Assembly: GCA_017302835.1 (NCBI GenBank)
Contig: JAFLCC010000005.1
Coordinates: 248,001 to 312,000 of the forward strand
Length of the DNA stretch: 64,000 nucleotides
Source of the DNA: Deltaproteobacteria bacterium
GTDB lineage: Bacteria; Bdellovibrionota; Bdellovibrionia; Bdellovibrionales; Bdellovibrionaceae
Reading direction: 5' to 3'
Part shown: in pieces, positions 8,275-16,044 of the stretch
Numbering within the stretch: position 1 is the first letter of the stretch
How the letters are laid out: every line of letters begins with the position of its first letter
Program-made: the position numbers and the translations under genes
The notes under the pieces: model-generated
What the model was told of the DNA's origin: nothing
What the model saw: only the letters and a program-made list of their open reading frames with translations
The model's database searches: none

Positions 8275-9471
8275 TTGAGCCTAAACCACATTTTAAAAAT
8301 GTACTTTGCTATTTCTGTAACATTTATGACTTTTGCTTTTGCCGGAAATGAAGTTGAAAAGGAATGGACGTTTTTAATTTTTTTAAACGCGAATAACAAT
8401 CTTGATTCCTTTGGTGATATGAATCTAAAACAAATGGAATCCTTAGGTTCAAACGAAAAGATGAACATTGTCGTGCAATGGGGTTCAATGAGCCGTAAAA
8501 CAGTAAAGAGAATGTTAGTCAAAAAATCAACGAACCCAAATAAAATCACCTCTCCTGTGGTTCGAGACCTTGGGAATGCAGATATGGGAGATTTTAAAGA
8601 ACTTGAAAAATTTTTAAAATGGGGACATCAAAAATATCCTGCTAAAAAATATTTTGTTTCTGTTTGGAATCATGGGAATGGGTGGTATCGAAGTGAGTTG
8701 GCAGAAAAAGGAATACATATCAATGATATTTCCTATGATGATAAAACGGGAAATAAAATCACGACCGAACAATTAGGATTGGTGATGGGGAATTTTTCCA
8801 AGTATATCCATAGAAAAATTGATCTTTATGGGAGTGATGCCTGTTTAATGTCCATGGCGGAGGTGGCTTCGGAAATGAAGGACTCCGTTTCTTATTTTGC
8901 TGGTTCACAACAAGTAGAACCCGGTGAAGGTTGGCCCTACAAAGAGTTTTTACGTGCTTGGAATAAAGCTCCCGAATCCGGCCCTGCTCAAGTGGGAAAT
9001 TTGTTGGCAGATGAGTATTTAAAAGCCTACTCAGGCGGAGTTTATGGCCATGCAAACATCACATTTTCTATTTTGAATTTGAATGCCCTTTCGTCTTTTG
9101 AAAATTCGGTAAAATCCTTTGTCAGTGAACTTCGTGGATTTTCCCAAAGTGAAAAAAGGGAAGCCATGCTAGCAGCCAATGAAGCTTTGTATTTCACGAA
9201 TTCAGATTACAAAGATTTCTTTCATTTTATTAAACTTTTAGATGCGAAAAATTTAATGCTGGAATCCACGAAAGCGAAATTGAATACCACGTTTAATGAT
9301 CTAGTTGTAGTAAGCAAAAATAGTGAGTCCTATAAAGAGGCTAAGGGTTTGTCAATTTGGTTGCCTGATTCTGCTTGGCAGCTGGACAGATATAAAGAGA
9401 GATATTCTAAGCTGAAGTTCAATCAGAATACAGGCTGGTTGGAATTTTTAGATTTTTTAAATCAAAACTAA
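8275..9471 (+). CDS. Secreted clostripain-family (C11) cysteine peptidase
   Basis: It carries a signal peptide (ISVTFMTFAFA-G) and then the family opening KEWTFLIFLNANNNLD. The catalytic His133 lies in VWNHGNGW and the catalytic Cys190 in GSDACLMSMAEV. The 398-residue length is normal for bacterial clostripain-related proteins, which cleave after basic residues and are usually exported. The start is a TTG with a strong AGAGGGGG ribosome site 6-7 nt upstream. The gene converges with a small minus-strand gene 4 bp downstream. In a predatory bacterium an exported protease of this type would be a plausible prey-digesting enzyme, but that is inference. Confidence 0.88.
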   Translation: MSLNHILKMYFAISVTFMTFAFAGNEVEKEWTFLIFLNANNNLDSFGDMNLKQMESLGSNEKMNIVVQWGSMSRKTVKRMLVKKSTNPNKITSPVVRDLGNADMGDFKELEKFLKWGHQKYPAKKYFVSVWNHGNGWYRSELAEKGIHINDISYDDKTGNKITTEQLGLVMGNFSKYIHRKIDLYGSDACLMSMAEVASEMKDSVSYFAGSQQVEPGEGWPYKEFLRAWNKAPESGPAQVGNLLADEYLKAYSGGVYGHANITFSILNLNALSSFENSVKSFVSELRGFSQSEKREAMLAANEALYFTNSDYKDFFHFIKLLDAKNLMLESTKAKLNTTFNDLVVVSKNSESYKEAKGLSIWLPDSAWQLDRYKERYSKLKFNQNTGWLEFLDFLNQN

Positions 9472-9475
9472 GAAA

Positions 9476-9913
9476 CTATTTTTTGGCGGCACCCTTGTTT
9501 TTAGCCGCTTTTTCTTCAGGAGAAAGACCCCAAGGGGAGCTTTTTGGCCCATCTTTGCGGGCTCCAGCTCCGCCACGGCGAGGACTTTTTACACCGGCAC
9601 CCACCTGTAGTTTAATCTCACGATGGATAATGAATTCAGGAACATAAAAATAGTCATCAATCTTGACGGCCTTTGCAGGAGCTGACTCATTTTCCCCAAG
9701 ACCCAAAACCAAAACTCTTTTAAGGTCTGTTGAATTTTGAGCCGCAATATCCAATGCCGCAATAAAATACTTCAATTTAGGTTCAGTAATTTTAAAAGTC
9801 TCACCCAAATTCTGTTGAATCTCTTCGGGAGATTTCCCTTCAGCGGTTAAAGCTGTCTTCGCAGCCAAGCCTTTTGTTAATAAGAAAGTAGGAAATTCCG
9901 TAATTGCTTTCAT
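9476..9913 (-). CDS. Small basic-tailed protein of unknown function
   Basis: About 145 residues from the ATG at 9913. A longer frame begins at a TTG at 9937, but a GAGGG ribosome site lies just before the internal ATG and inside the longer version, so I take 9913. The N-terminal about 100 residues are a mixed alpha/beta segment (MKAITEFPTFLLTKGL onward). The last about 40 are low-complexity, rich in Gly, Ala, Lys, Arg and Pro (SPRRGGAGARKDG, then EEKAAKNKGAAKK), suggesting nucleic-acid contact or a disordered tail. There is no signal peptide. I do not recognise the family. Confidence 0.65.
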   Translation of the reverse strand: MKAITEFPTFLLTKGLAAKTALTAEGKSPEEIQQNLGETFKITEPKLKYFIAALDIAAQNSTDLKRVLVLGLGENESAPAKAVKIDDYFYVPEFIIHREIKLQVGAGVKSPRRGGAGARKDGPKSSPWGLSPEEKAAKNKGAAKK

Positions 9914-10136
9914 AATAAGTCCCTCTTCGTAGTTCAATAATTTGAGAAGCTACTATCTATGTTTAATCTGAAAAAGGTCAAGAAGAACCTTTTTAAAATT
10001 TGGAAATTTTTAAAAATAATATTTGACTTGATAGAGCTTCATTACAGACTAGAGAAGTTACAAATTGACAACTTTTTTATGTACCGAGCTCAATGAATGA
10101 GTTAAGTCCAATAACTGGCTAGATTTTACCAAATCC

Positions 10137-10165
10137 TTGAAATTGGGATATCTTTGTGTTACACT
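10137..10165 (+). promoter_or_regulatory. Sigma70-type promoter for adhE
   Basis: TTGAAA (10137-10142) and TACACT (10160-10165) are separated by exactly 17 bp, a good match to sigma70 -35 and -10 boxes. Transcription would start near 10172, giving an untranslated leader of about 70 nt before the adhE ATG at 10241. The rest of the 9914-10240 gap shows no gene; a second TTGACT lies at about 10024 without a convincing -10. Confidence 0.6.
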
Positions 10166-10240
10166 ACCCCGTGTTTCTATTTTTAATCTTTGAGGACCTG
10201 TTCTTTCGGGTTCTGTCTATTCGAGTTCAAGGAGAGTTTT

Positions 10241-12865
10241 ATGGCTACAGAATCTGAAGCAAAAGAAGTTAAAGAAATAAAAGAAAAAAAACTGGATGAG
10301 TTAATAGAAAAAATGTCCCTGGCTCAGCAAGAGTATAGTACTTTTACCCAGGAGCAAGTGGATCTTATTTTCTCGAAGGCGGCCTTTGCGGCGGCGGCGG
10401 CACGGATTGAATTGGCCAAAATGGCGGTAGAAGAGACGGGAATGGGAATTGTTGAAGACAAGGTGATCAAGAATCACTTTGCCTCTGAATATATCTACAA
10501 TCAGTATCGAGATGTGAAAACCTGTGGTTTGATTGAAGAAGATTTAACCTGGGGTATTTGTAAATATGCGGAGCCTATTGGATTGATTGCTGGAATTATT
10601 CCAACGACGAATCCTACGTCCACGGCGATTTTTAAAGCGTTGATTTCGTTAAAAACTCGAAATGGCATTATCTTTTCTCCACATCCGAGGGCCAAGAAAT
10701 CAACGATTGCCACAGCGAAAATTATTTTGGATGCCGCTGTATCTGCAGGGGCACCCGCTCATATTATTGGGTGGATTGATGACCCTTCTGTGGAGCTATC
10801 GAAACGTCTCATGCATCATCCAAAAATAAATTTAATTCTAGCAACGGGTGGCCCTTACATGGTCAAGGAAGCCTATTCGTCTGGAAAGCCTGCCATTGGC
10901 GTCGGAGCTGGAAATACTCCTGCGATTATTGATGAGACTTGTCACTTAAAGATGGCAGTTAATTCTATCTTGTTAAGTAAAACTTTTGATAACGGAGTGA
11001 TCTGTGCTTCCGAGCAATCCGTCGTGGTTGTCGCTTCAAAATATGAAGAAGTGAAACAAGAATTTAAATTCCGTGGAGCTCATATTTTATCGGAAACGGA
11101 AAAACAAAAAGTAGCCAAAGTTATTATTATCGATGGAAAATTAAATGCCGACATCGTCGGTCAATCAGCACAAAAAATTGCTCACTTGGCAGGGGTTGAG
11201 GTAGCGGAAACGACAAAGGTTTTGTTGGCTGAGGTTGAAAAAATTGGAAGTGATGAGCCTTTCTCCTATGAAAAATTGTCACCCGTATTAGGTCTTTACC
11301 GTGCTGTGGATTATCACGATGCCGTTGATAAGGCTGTTAGATTAGTTGAGTTTGGAGGTGTGGGGCACACTGGTACTTTGTACACGGATGCTCGAAATAA
11401 AGAACGAGTTCAATACCTAAGTGAAAGAATGAAAGCTGGACGAATACTAGTAAACATGCCGGCGTCCCAAGGGGCCATTGGGGATATATATAATTTTCGC
11501 TTAGAGCCGTCTTTAACCCTTGGCTGTGGTTCTTGGGGCGGAAATTCTGTAAGTGAAAATGTGGGAGTCAAACATTTGTTAAATATTAAAGTCAATGCTG
11601 AAAGAAGAGAGAACATGCTTTGGTTTAAAGTCCCTCCAAAAATTTATTTTAAGTATGGATGTATGCCCTTAGCTTTAGGGGAACTTAAAGGGAAATCCAA
11701 GGTGTTTCTAGTTACGGATAAACCGCTTTACGATATGGGTTACAGCGAAAAAGTGATCAAGCCCCTAAGGCATATGGGAATTGATTGCCGTGTTTTTAGT
11801 GATGTCGAGCCAGATCCAACCTTAGCAACTGTTAAAAAAGGTGTTGAAATGATGAAATCCTTTCAACCGGATGTGATTTTAGCATTGGGTGGAGGCTCAC
11901 CCATGGATGCAGCGAAGATCATGTGGCTCATGTATGAAAATCCAGATACAGAGTTTGAAAGTTTAGCTTTGCGATTTATGGATATACGAAAAAGAATTTA
12001 CCATTTTCCAATGTTAGGAAAGAAAGCCATACTTGTCGCTATCCCAACCACTTCAGGAACCGGTTCAGAGGTAACACCTTTTGCCGTTGTTACGGATGAA
12101 AAGACGGGAAGAAAATATCCCATTGCCGATTACGAGTTGACTCCAAATATTGCTATCGTGGATCCAGAATTAGTGATGAAAATGCCAAAAAAATTAACAT
12201 CCTATGGTGGCTACGATGCCCTCACTCATGGGATAGAAAGTTTTGTTTCGGTATTTGCCACCGAGTTTACGAACCCTTACAGCCTGGAAGCGATACGATT
12301 GATATTTAAATATTTACCGACCGCCTACCGAGAGGGTGAGAACAATCAGAAAGCACGTGAAAAAATTCACTATGCAGCGACACTTGCAGGACTTGGGTTT
12401 GCCAATGCCTTTTTGGGAATTTGTCACTCTTTAGCCCATACTCTTGGAGCTGAGTTTCATGTGGCCCATGGTTTAGCTAATGCCTTGATGATTTGCGAAG
12501 TCATTAGGTTTAATGCGACGGACGCCCCCAGAAAACAGGCGACATTTCCACAATACAAGTACCCCTTAGCCATGGATAGATATGCCAAAATTAACAACCA
12601 TTTAGGTTTAGGTGGTTCCACCCCTAGGGAAAAGGTTGATTTGTTAATCGAAGCCCTCGATGAATTAAAAAGACAAATCGATATTCCCCTATCTATCAAG
12701 GATGCGGGAGTCGTTGAAAGCGTGTTTCTAGAAAAACTAGATATGATGTCAGAGAAGGCTTTTGACGATCAATGCACAGGTGCCAATCCACGTTATCCCT
12801 CCATGAAGGAACTTCGTACCATCTATTTAAGAGCGTATTACGGCAGTTCCTACAAAGAGGCTTAG
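10241..12865 (+). CDS. adhE: Bifunctional acetaldehyde-CoA/alcohol dehydrogenase AdhE
   Basis: Reduces acetyl-CoA to acetaldehyde and then to ethanol with NADH, a fermentative enzyme that forms spirosomes in other bacteria. The N-terminal aldehyde dehydrogenase half shows PTTNPTSTAIFKAL and the catalytic Cys in NGVICASEQSVVV. The C-terminal iron-dependent alcohol dehydrogenase half shows ALGGGSPMDAAK, PTTSGTGSEVTPF and the metal-binding region (DALTHGIESF, CHSLAHTLGAEFHVAHG). From the ATG at 10241, preceded by AAGGAGAG, it is 874 residues, close to the usual 870-890. An upstream TTG in frame (10190) has no ribosome site and is rejected. It is apparently monocistronic. Confidence 0.95.
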   Translation: MATESEAKEVKEIKEKKLDELIEKMSLAQQEYSTFTQEQVDLIFSKAAFAAAAARIELAKMAVEETGMGIVEDKVIKNHFASEYIYNQYRDVKTCGLIEEDLTWGICKYAEPIGLIAGIIPTTNPTSTAIFKALISLKTRNGIIFSPHPRAKKSTIATAKIILDAAVSAGAPAHIIGWIDDPSVELSKRLMHHPKINLILATGGPYMVKEAYSSGKPAIGVGAGNTPAIIDETCHLKMAVNSILLSKTFDNGVICASEQSVVVVASKYEEVKQEFKFRGAHILSETEKQKVAKVIIIDGKLNADIVGQSAQKIAHLAGVEVAETTKVLLAEVEKIGSDEPFSYEKLSPVLGLYRAVDYHDAVDKAVRLVEFGGVGHTGTLYTDARNKERVQYLSERMKAGRILVNMPASQGAIGDIYNFRLEPSLTLGCGSWGGNSVSENVGVKHLLNIKVNAERRENMLWFKVPPKIYFKYGCMPLALGELKGKSKVFLVTDKPLYDMGYSEKVIKPLRHMGIDCRVFSDVEPDPTLATVKKGVEMMKSFQPDVILALGGGSPMDAAKIMWLMYENPDTEFESLALRFMDIRKRIYHFPMLGKKAILVAIPTTSGTGSEVTPFAVVTDEKTGRKYPIADYELTPNIAIVDPELVMKMPKKLTSYGGYDALTHGIESFVSVFATEFTNPYSLEAIRLIFKYLPTAYREGENNQKAREKIHYAATLAGLGFANAFLGICHSLAHTLGAEFHVAHGLANALMICEVIRFNATDAPRKQATFPQYKYPLAMDRYAKINNHLGLGGSTPREKVDLLIEALDELKRQIDIPLSIKDAGVVESVFLEKLDMMSEKAFDDQCTGANPRYPSMKELRTIYLRAYYGSSYKEA

Positions 12866-12895
12866 AGCGTGTTTAAGGATTTAAAGACACGTTCT
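12864..12895 (+). terminator. Hairpin immediately after adhE stop
   Basis: AGAGCGTGT (from 12864, overlapping the adhE stop) pairs with the complementary ACACGTTCT ending at 12895. The inner TTAA/TTAA can also pair around a short loop. There is no real T-run after it, so it may be a weak terminator or an RNA-stabilising hairpin. Its outer bases resemble the arms of the 120-bp repeats at 19272 and 30614. Confidence 0.35.
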
Positions 12896-12966
12896 TAATA
12901 CCAATTCCTATATAGCACCTGAATATTACGGATAAATACCCTGAATGTAACAGGGAGGGCTGAAAC

Positions 12967-12985
12967 TGTCTGGTTCAACCAGACA
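12967..12985. promoter_or_regulatory. Perfect 9-bp inverted repeat upstream of 13099 gene
   Basis: TGTCTGGTT-C-AACCAGACA is a perfect palindrome about 114 bp before the next start codon. It is followed by ATTTT, so it could be a weak terminator for adhE read-through. Its symmetry also suits a dimeric-regulator operator. The sequence alone does not decide. Confidence 0.35.
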
Positions 12986-13098
12986 ATTTTAGTCACTTTG
13001 TTTAAATCACTACAGTGGTTTTTGAAACGTGAAAGGTCTATATTCATAGGGCTTCAAATAATTAAGGTTTATTTGAATTTCCGAAGAATAGGATATTT

Positions 13099-15009
13099 AT
13101 GAGTGTTTATAAAAAATTTATATTTGTAGTCCTATTCCTATCTGCCGAAGCGATGTCCTCTTTATCGAGCCCAGAGTTGCCAAAATCTATTAATATTGTT
13201 TCAGGAATTCCGCTCACGATCACTCCTCAATATTTGCATTCAATTAAAATTAAAGAGAACGAAAATACAGGAGGCTGGGGCGATGTGATGTCGAATGTCA
13301 TAATGGCATTGGAATTTAAAAAAATGTACCCCCAAATTCAAGTGAGACTTATCGTTACTCTAAATGATGATGATAAAAGAAAAAATGTGAATAAGGTAAG
13401 AAGCTTTATTCCAGAAGTTCTGAAAAATGAAAACGGGGATGTCTATTTAAATCCAGATGTAAAAGAAGCGCAATATTATAAAGGTGTCGAAATTTACTTT
13501 GTCTCCGTTCCGCAAGAATTGACCTTCGCAGATCCTAACAATCTTTCATTAAGACAAAGAAACGAGGTTATCAAGCTGACATCTCACATTCCTTACGCCG
13601 ATTTGGGCTTGCAGTATTCGGCAAACAATAACCCTTTCTCGAATTTAGTTGTTAAGAGTGCGGAAATGCAGATTTCTTTTGGAGAATACCTGCAGGCTTC
13701 TGAGTCCTACAGTCATACTATTTTTAACACCAAACCTATGATTGTAAAATTAAATGCGGGCCCATTGGGGTTTGGTGTTTACGGTTTTGATAGTCATAAT
13801 GATGGACTACACTCTGAGAAAAATAAAAAATATGTTGAAGAATTTTTATCACCTATCATCCAGAAAAATTCAAATCAGCTAGATTCAAATCAACGGACAT
13901 CGCCTCCTAAGACTTTCCATCTGAATTTGTCAGAAATTAATTTAGCATTTGCTTACGCGGGAGATCCTCAATTAACAGAAGATTATATTCAAGCAGTAGA
14001 GAAAATTTCTAAAGATATTCCAGATCGTAAAACCGTGATTGTTTTTAAAGGGAGTGGTTCTGTACAAATTAAAGAAAATTGCATTCTTGTTCCCATTGGA
14101 AAACACCCATGGGAGTTAGCTCATGCGCTTATTTCAGAATCTACTTTTTCGCCATTGATTACCGGAGATGGATCGTTTTCTTCGGCAATAGAAACAATGA
14201 GCCCAACAAAATCGTATTTATATGAAGGAGTTCCGTGGAAATTAGAAACCGTGATAGATATCACCAGAACTGTGTTCAAAAATGATCCCGAAGGGTATGA
14301 TTTGGCACAATCTGCAATTTTGCCACTCACAAATGAATTAGATAATGAAGGGATTGCAAGGCCTGATCGAGTCAACAGAATTGTAAGTGTTTTAAAAGCT
14401 CAATCTTTGCATCAAAGTCTTTTCTCGTATTATTCTCATCACAGAAACAAACTAAAAATAGCAGATAACACTCTTAATGTTTATCAACTTAAGTCCATTT
14501 TTAAAACGATTCAAAAGGGTATTGATAAAGGATTGACCTTCAGTGAAGAGTACTTGATTTGGCTAATCGAAATAACCAAATTGGTTTCAGTAGAAAAGTT
14601 TGTTTCAACTGAAAAATTAACGAAAGAGCTGAACGATAAATACTATGGAAAATCATTTCAATTGTTAGAGAAATGGTTTGTTTTGTTTACGCTATGGGAG
14701 TTGGATCGAGCCGTCAATCCGGACGACGTAAAAACGGTAATTGAAGAAACCCTCACTCTGCTAGAGCAAAGAGAAACTCAAAAAAAAGATGAGGTTTCTA
14801 TCGTTTTATTTACAATGCTTGATCAGATAAATGCTTCAGAGAAATCCAAGCAAGGATTATTTCAGGCTATGAAAAATGATAAAGAAACCTATAGAAGTTT
14901 TGATGTTTTAAGAAAAAAGTATATTTTACAATCAGCAGAAGGTCGTCAATTTTTTCTTCCAAGGGAAAATAGTTGTTTATCTTCCTATCTGCTAGGGACG
15001 AGTCTTTAA
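13099..15009 (+). CDS. Secreted protein of unknown function, possible GT-B-like fold
   Basis: A 636-residue protein whose N-terminus (YKKFIFVVLFLSAEAMSS) is a probable signal peptide. I do not recognise the family. ENTGGWGDVMSNVIMALEF followed by a strand (IQVRLIVTL), and the later PLITGDGSFSSAIETMSP then KSYLYEGVPW, are reminiscent of the N- and C-terminal nucleotide-binding loops of GT-B glycosyltransferases, but this is weak and an exported GT-B would be unusual. The last about 180 residues look mostly helical and charged. It begins a run of three codirectional envelope-protein genes; its end lies 45 bp before the next start. Confidence 0.6.
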   Translation: MSVYKKFIFVVLFLSAEAMSSLSSPELPKSINIVSGIPLTITPQYLHSIKIKENENTGGWGDVMSNVIMALEFKKMYPQIQVRLIVTLNDDDKRKNVNKVRSFIPEVLKNENGDVYLNPDVKEAQYYKGVEIYFVSVPQELTFADPNNLSLRQRNEVIKLTSHIPYADLGLQYSANNNPFSNLVVKSAEMQISFGEYLQASESYSHTIFNTKPMIVKLNAGPLGFGVYGFDSHNDGLHSEKNKKYVEEFLSPIIQKNSNQLDSNQRTSPPKTFHLNLSEINLAFAYAGDPQLTEDYIQAVEKISKDIPDRKTVIVFKGSGSVQIKENCILVPIGKHPWELAHALISESTFSPLITGDGSFSSAIETMSPTKSYLYEGVPWKLETVIDITRTVFKNDPEGYDLAQSAILPLTNELDNEGIARPDRVNRIVSVLKAQSLHQSLFSYYSHHRNKLKIADNTLNVYQLKSIFKTIQKGIDKGLTFSEEYLIWLIEITKLVSVEKFVSTEKLTKELNDKYYGKSFQLLEKWFVLFTLWELDRAVNPDDVKTVIEETLTLLEQRETQKKDEVSIVLFTMLDQINASEKSKQGLFQAMKNDKETYRSFDVLRKKYILQSAEGRQFFLPRENSCLSSYLLGTSL

Positions 15010-15053
15010 TAGAAATTATGGGAATCGTTTCATTGGTCACAACGGAGAGACGC

Positions 15054-15893
15054 ATGGATATAAAATACGTAAGATTTTTAACAAGTGTGAAACTTATTCT
15101 GTATTTATTTCTGTTTTTGCAGGGCTTTTCCTGCTTTTCTATGCCAAAAAATAAAATGGTGATGACTGCAAAAACATGGAGTCTGACTTCTGAAGCAACC
15201 AGGTATTATCAGTATCAACTTACTGAGGGGAAAGATCCTGATCAAATTTCAGAAGTGACATTGACTCCTAGTTACGAAACTAAAAAATTTAAATTAATTT
15301 CGATTCTTAACTATTTGAAAAGTGACTTAAATTCAGATCAAGCCGATTGGGACGACCCAGTCATCAATCTTTCTACGATCCCGAAAAATATTTTTCCTGC
15401 AATTAAAGGTAGATCTTTTTTGACGAGCACGGTGGGTTTATCAAAGTTAAGTCGCGAAGAAAACAAACAATATGGAGCTCTCGGTGTGGGATATGGAATT
15501 ATCATGGACTCAGAGTTTTTGAAAATTCCTGCATTTTCTTTTTCAAGCTCGCTGAGTTTGCTAAAGGCATTCCAAGAATCAGAGGAAACAACCAAAGCGG
15601 AATCAAATGTTAATTTATATTCTGTAAGTAATAATATTTTTGCCTACAGCTGGCGTCAGATAACAGCGACAGTACAATTTAAGTTTATAAATAAAATTAA
15701 ATATAATGAAGACTTTGCAAACGAGTACATCACGGCTCAGGAAATCGGTTATGCTTTTTCTAAAGAGCTGACAGCCGTTACGGGGCATGCTAATGCCGCT
15801 AAAACCATGGATGAGGAAACCGGAGATTTCAATATCCGTGTATTAAATAATGAGACATCTTATTTCTATTTTAAAATTCAAATTAATATTTAA
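15054..15893 (+). CDS. Putative outer-membrane beta-barrel protein
   Basis: About 279 residues from the ATG at 15054, which has a GGAGAG ribosome site. An in-frame upstream start at 14973 would overlap the previous gene and add a non-signal stretch, so it is rejected. A hydrophobic N-terminus (LILYLFLFLQGFSCFS) looks like a signal peptide. The mature part alternates polar and hydrophobic residues in short strands (KKFKLISILNYL, YSWRQITATVQFKFINKIKY) and ends with a strand finishing in an aliphatic residue (YFYFKIQINI), all as in small outer-membrane barrels. No specific family was recognised. Confidence 0.6.
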   Translation: MDIKYVRFLTSVKLILYLFLFLQGFSCFSMPKNKMVMTAKTWSLTSEATRYYQYQLTEGKDPDQISEVTLTPSYETKKFKLISILNYLKSDLNSDQADWDDPVINLSTIPKNIFPAIKGRSFLTSTVGLSKLSREENKQYGALGVGYGIIMDSEFLKIPAFSFSSSLSLLKAFQESEETTKAESNVNLYSVSNNIFAYSWRQITATVQFKFINKIKYNEDFANEYITAQEIGYAFSKELTAVTGHANAAKTMDEETGDFNIRVLNNETSYFYFKIQINI

Positions 15894-16044
15894 ACAAGTG
15901 TAAGTCTGCTATTTTATTCTGATTCCCATAATGAAACATGAACGAAATATGATTTCTTACCTCTTTGGCTCAACTAATTCGTCCTACTGGCCGATAGTCT
16001 AGGTGGGTATAGGTATTCATCTAACTTGCATGTAAGAGGGTGTT

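Noticed and set aside
10190-10240. Upstream in-frame TTG start for adhE
   Set aside because: No ribosome site; the ATG at 10241 has AAGGAGAG and gives the family-typical length.
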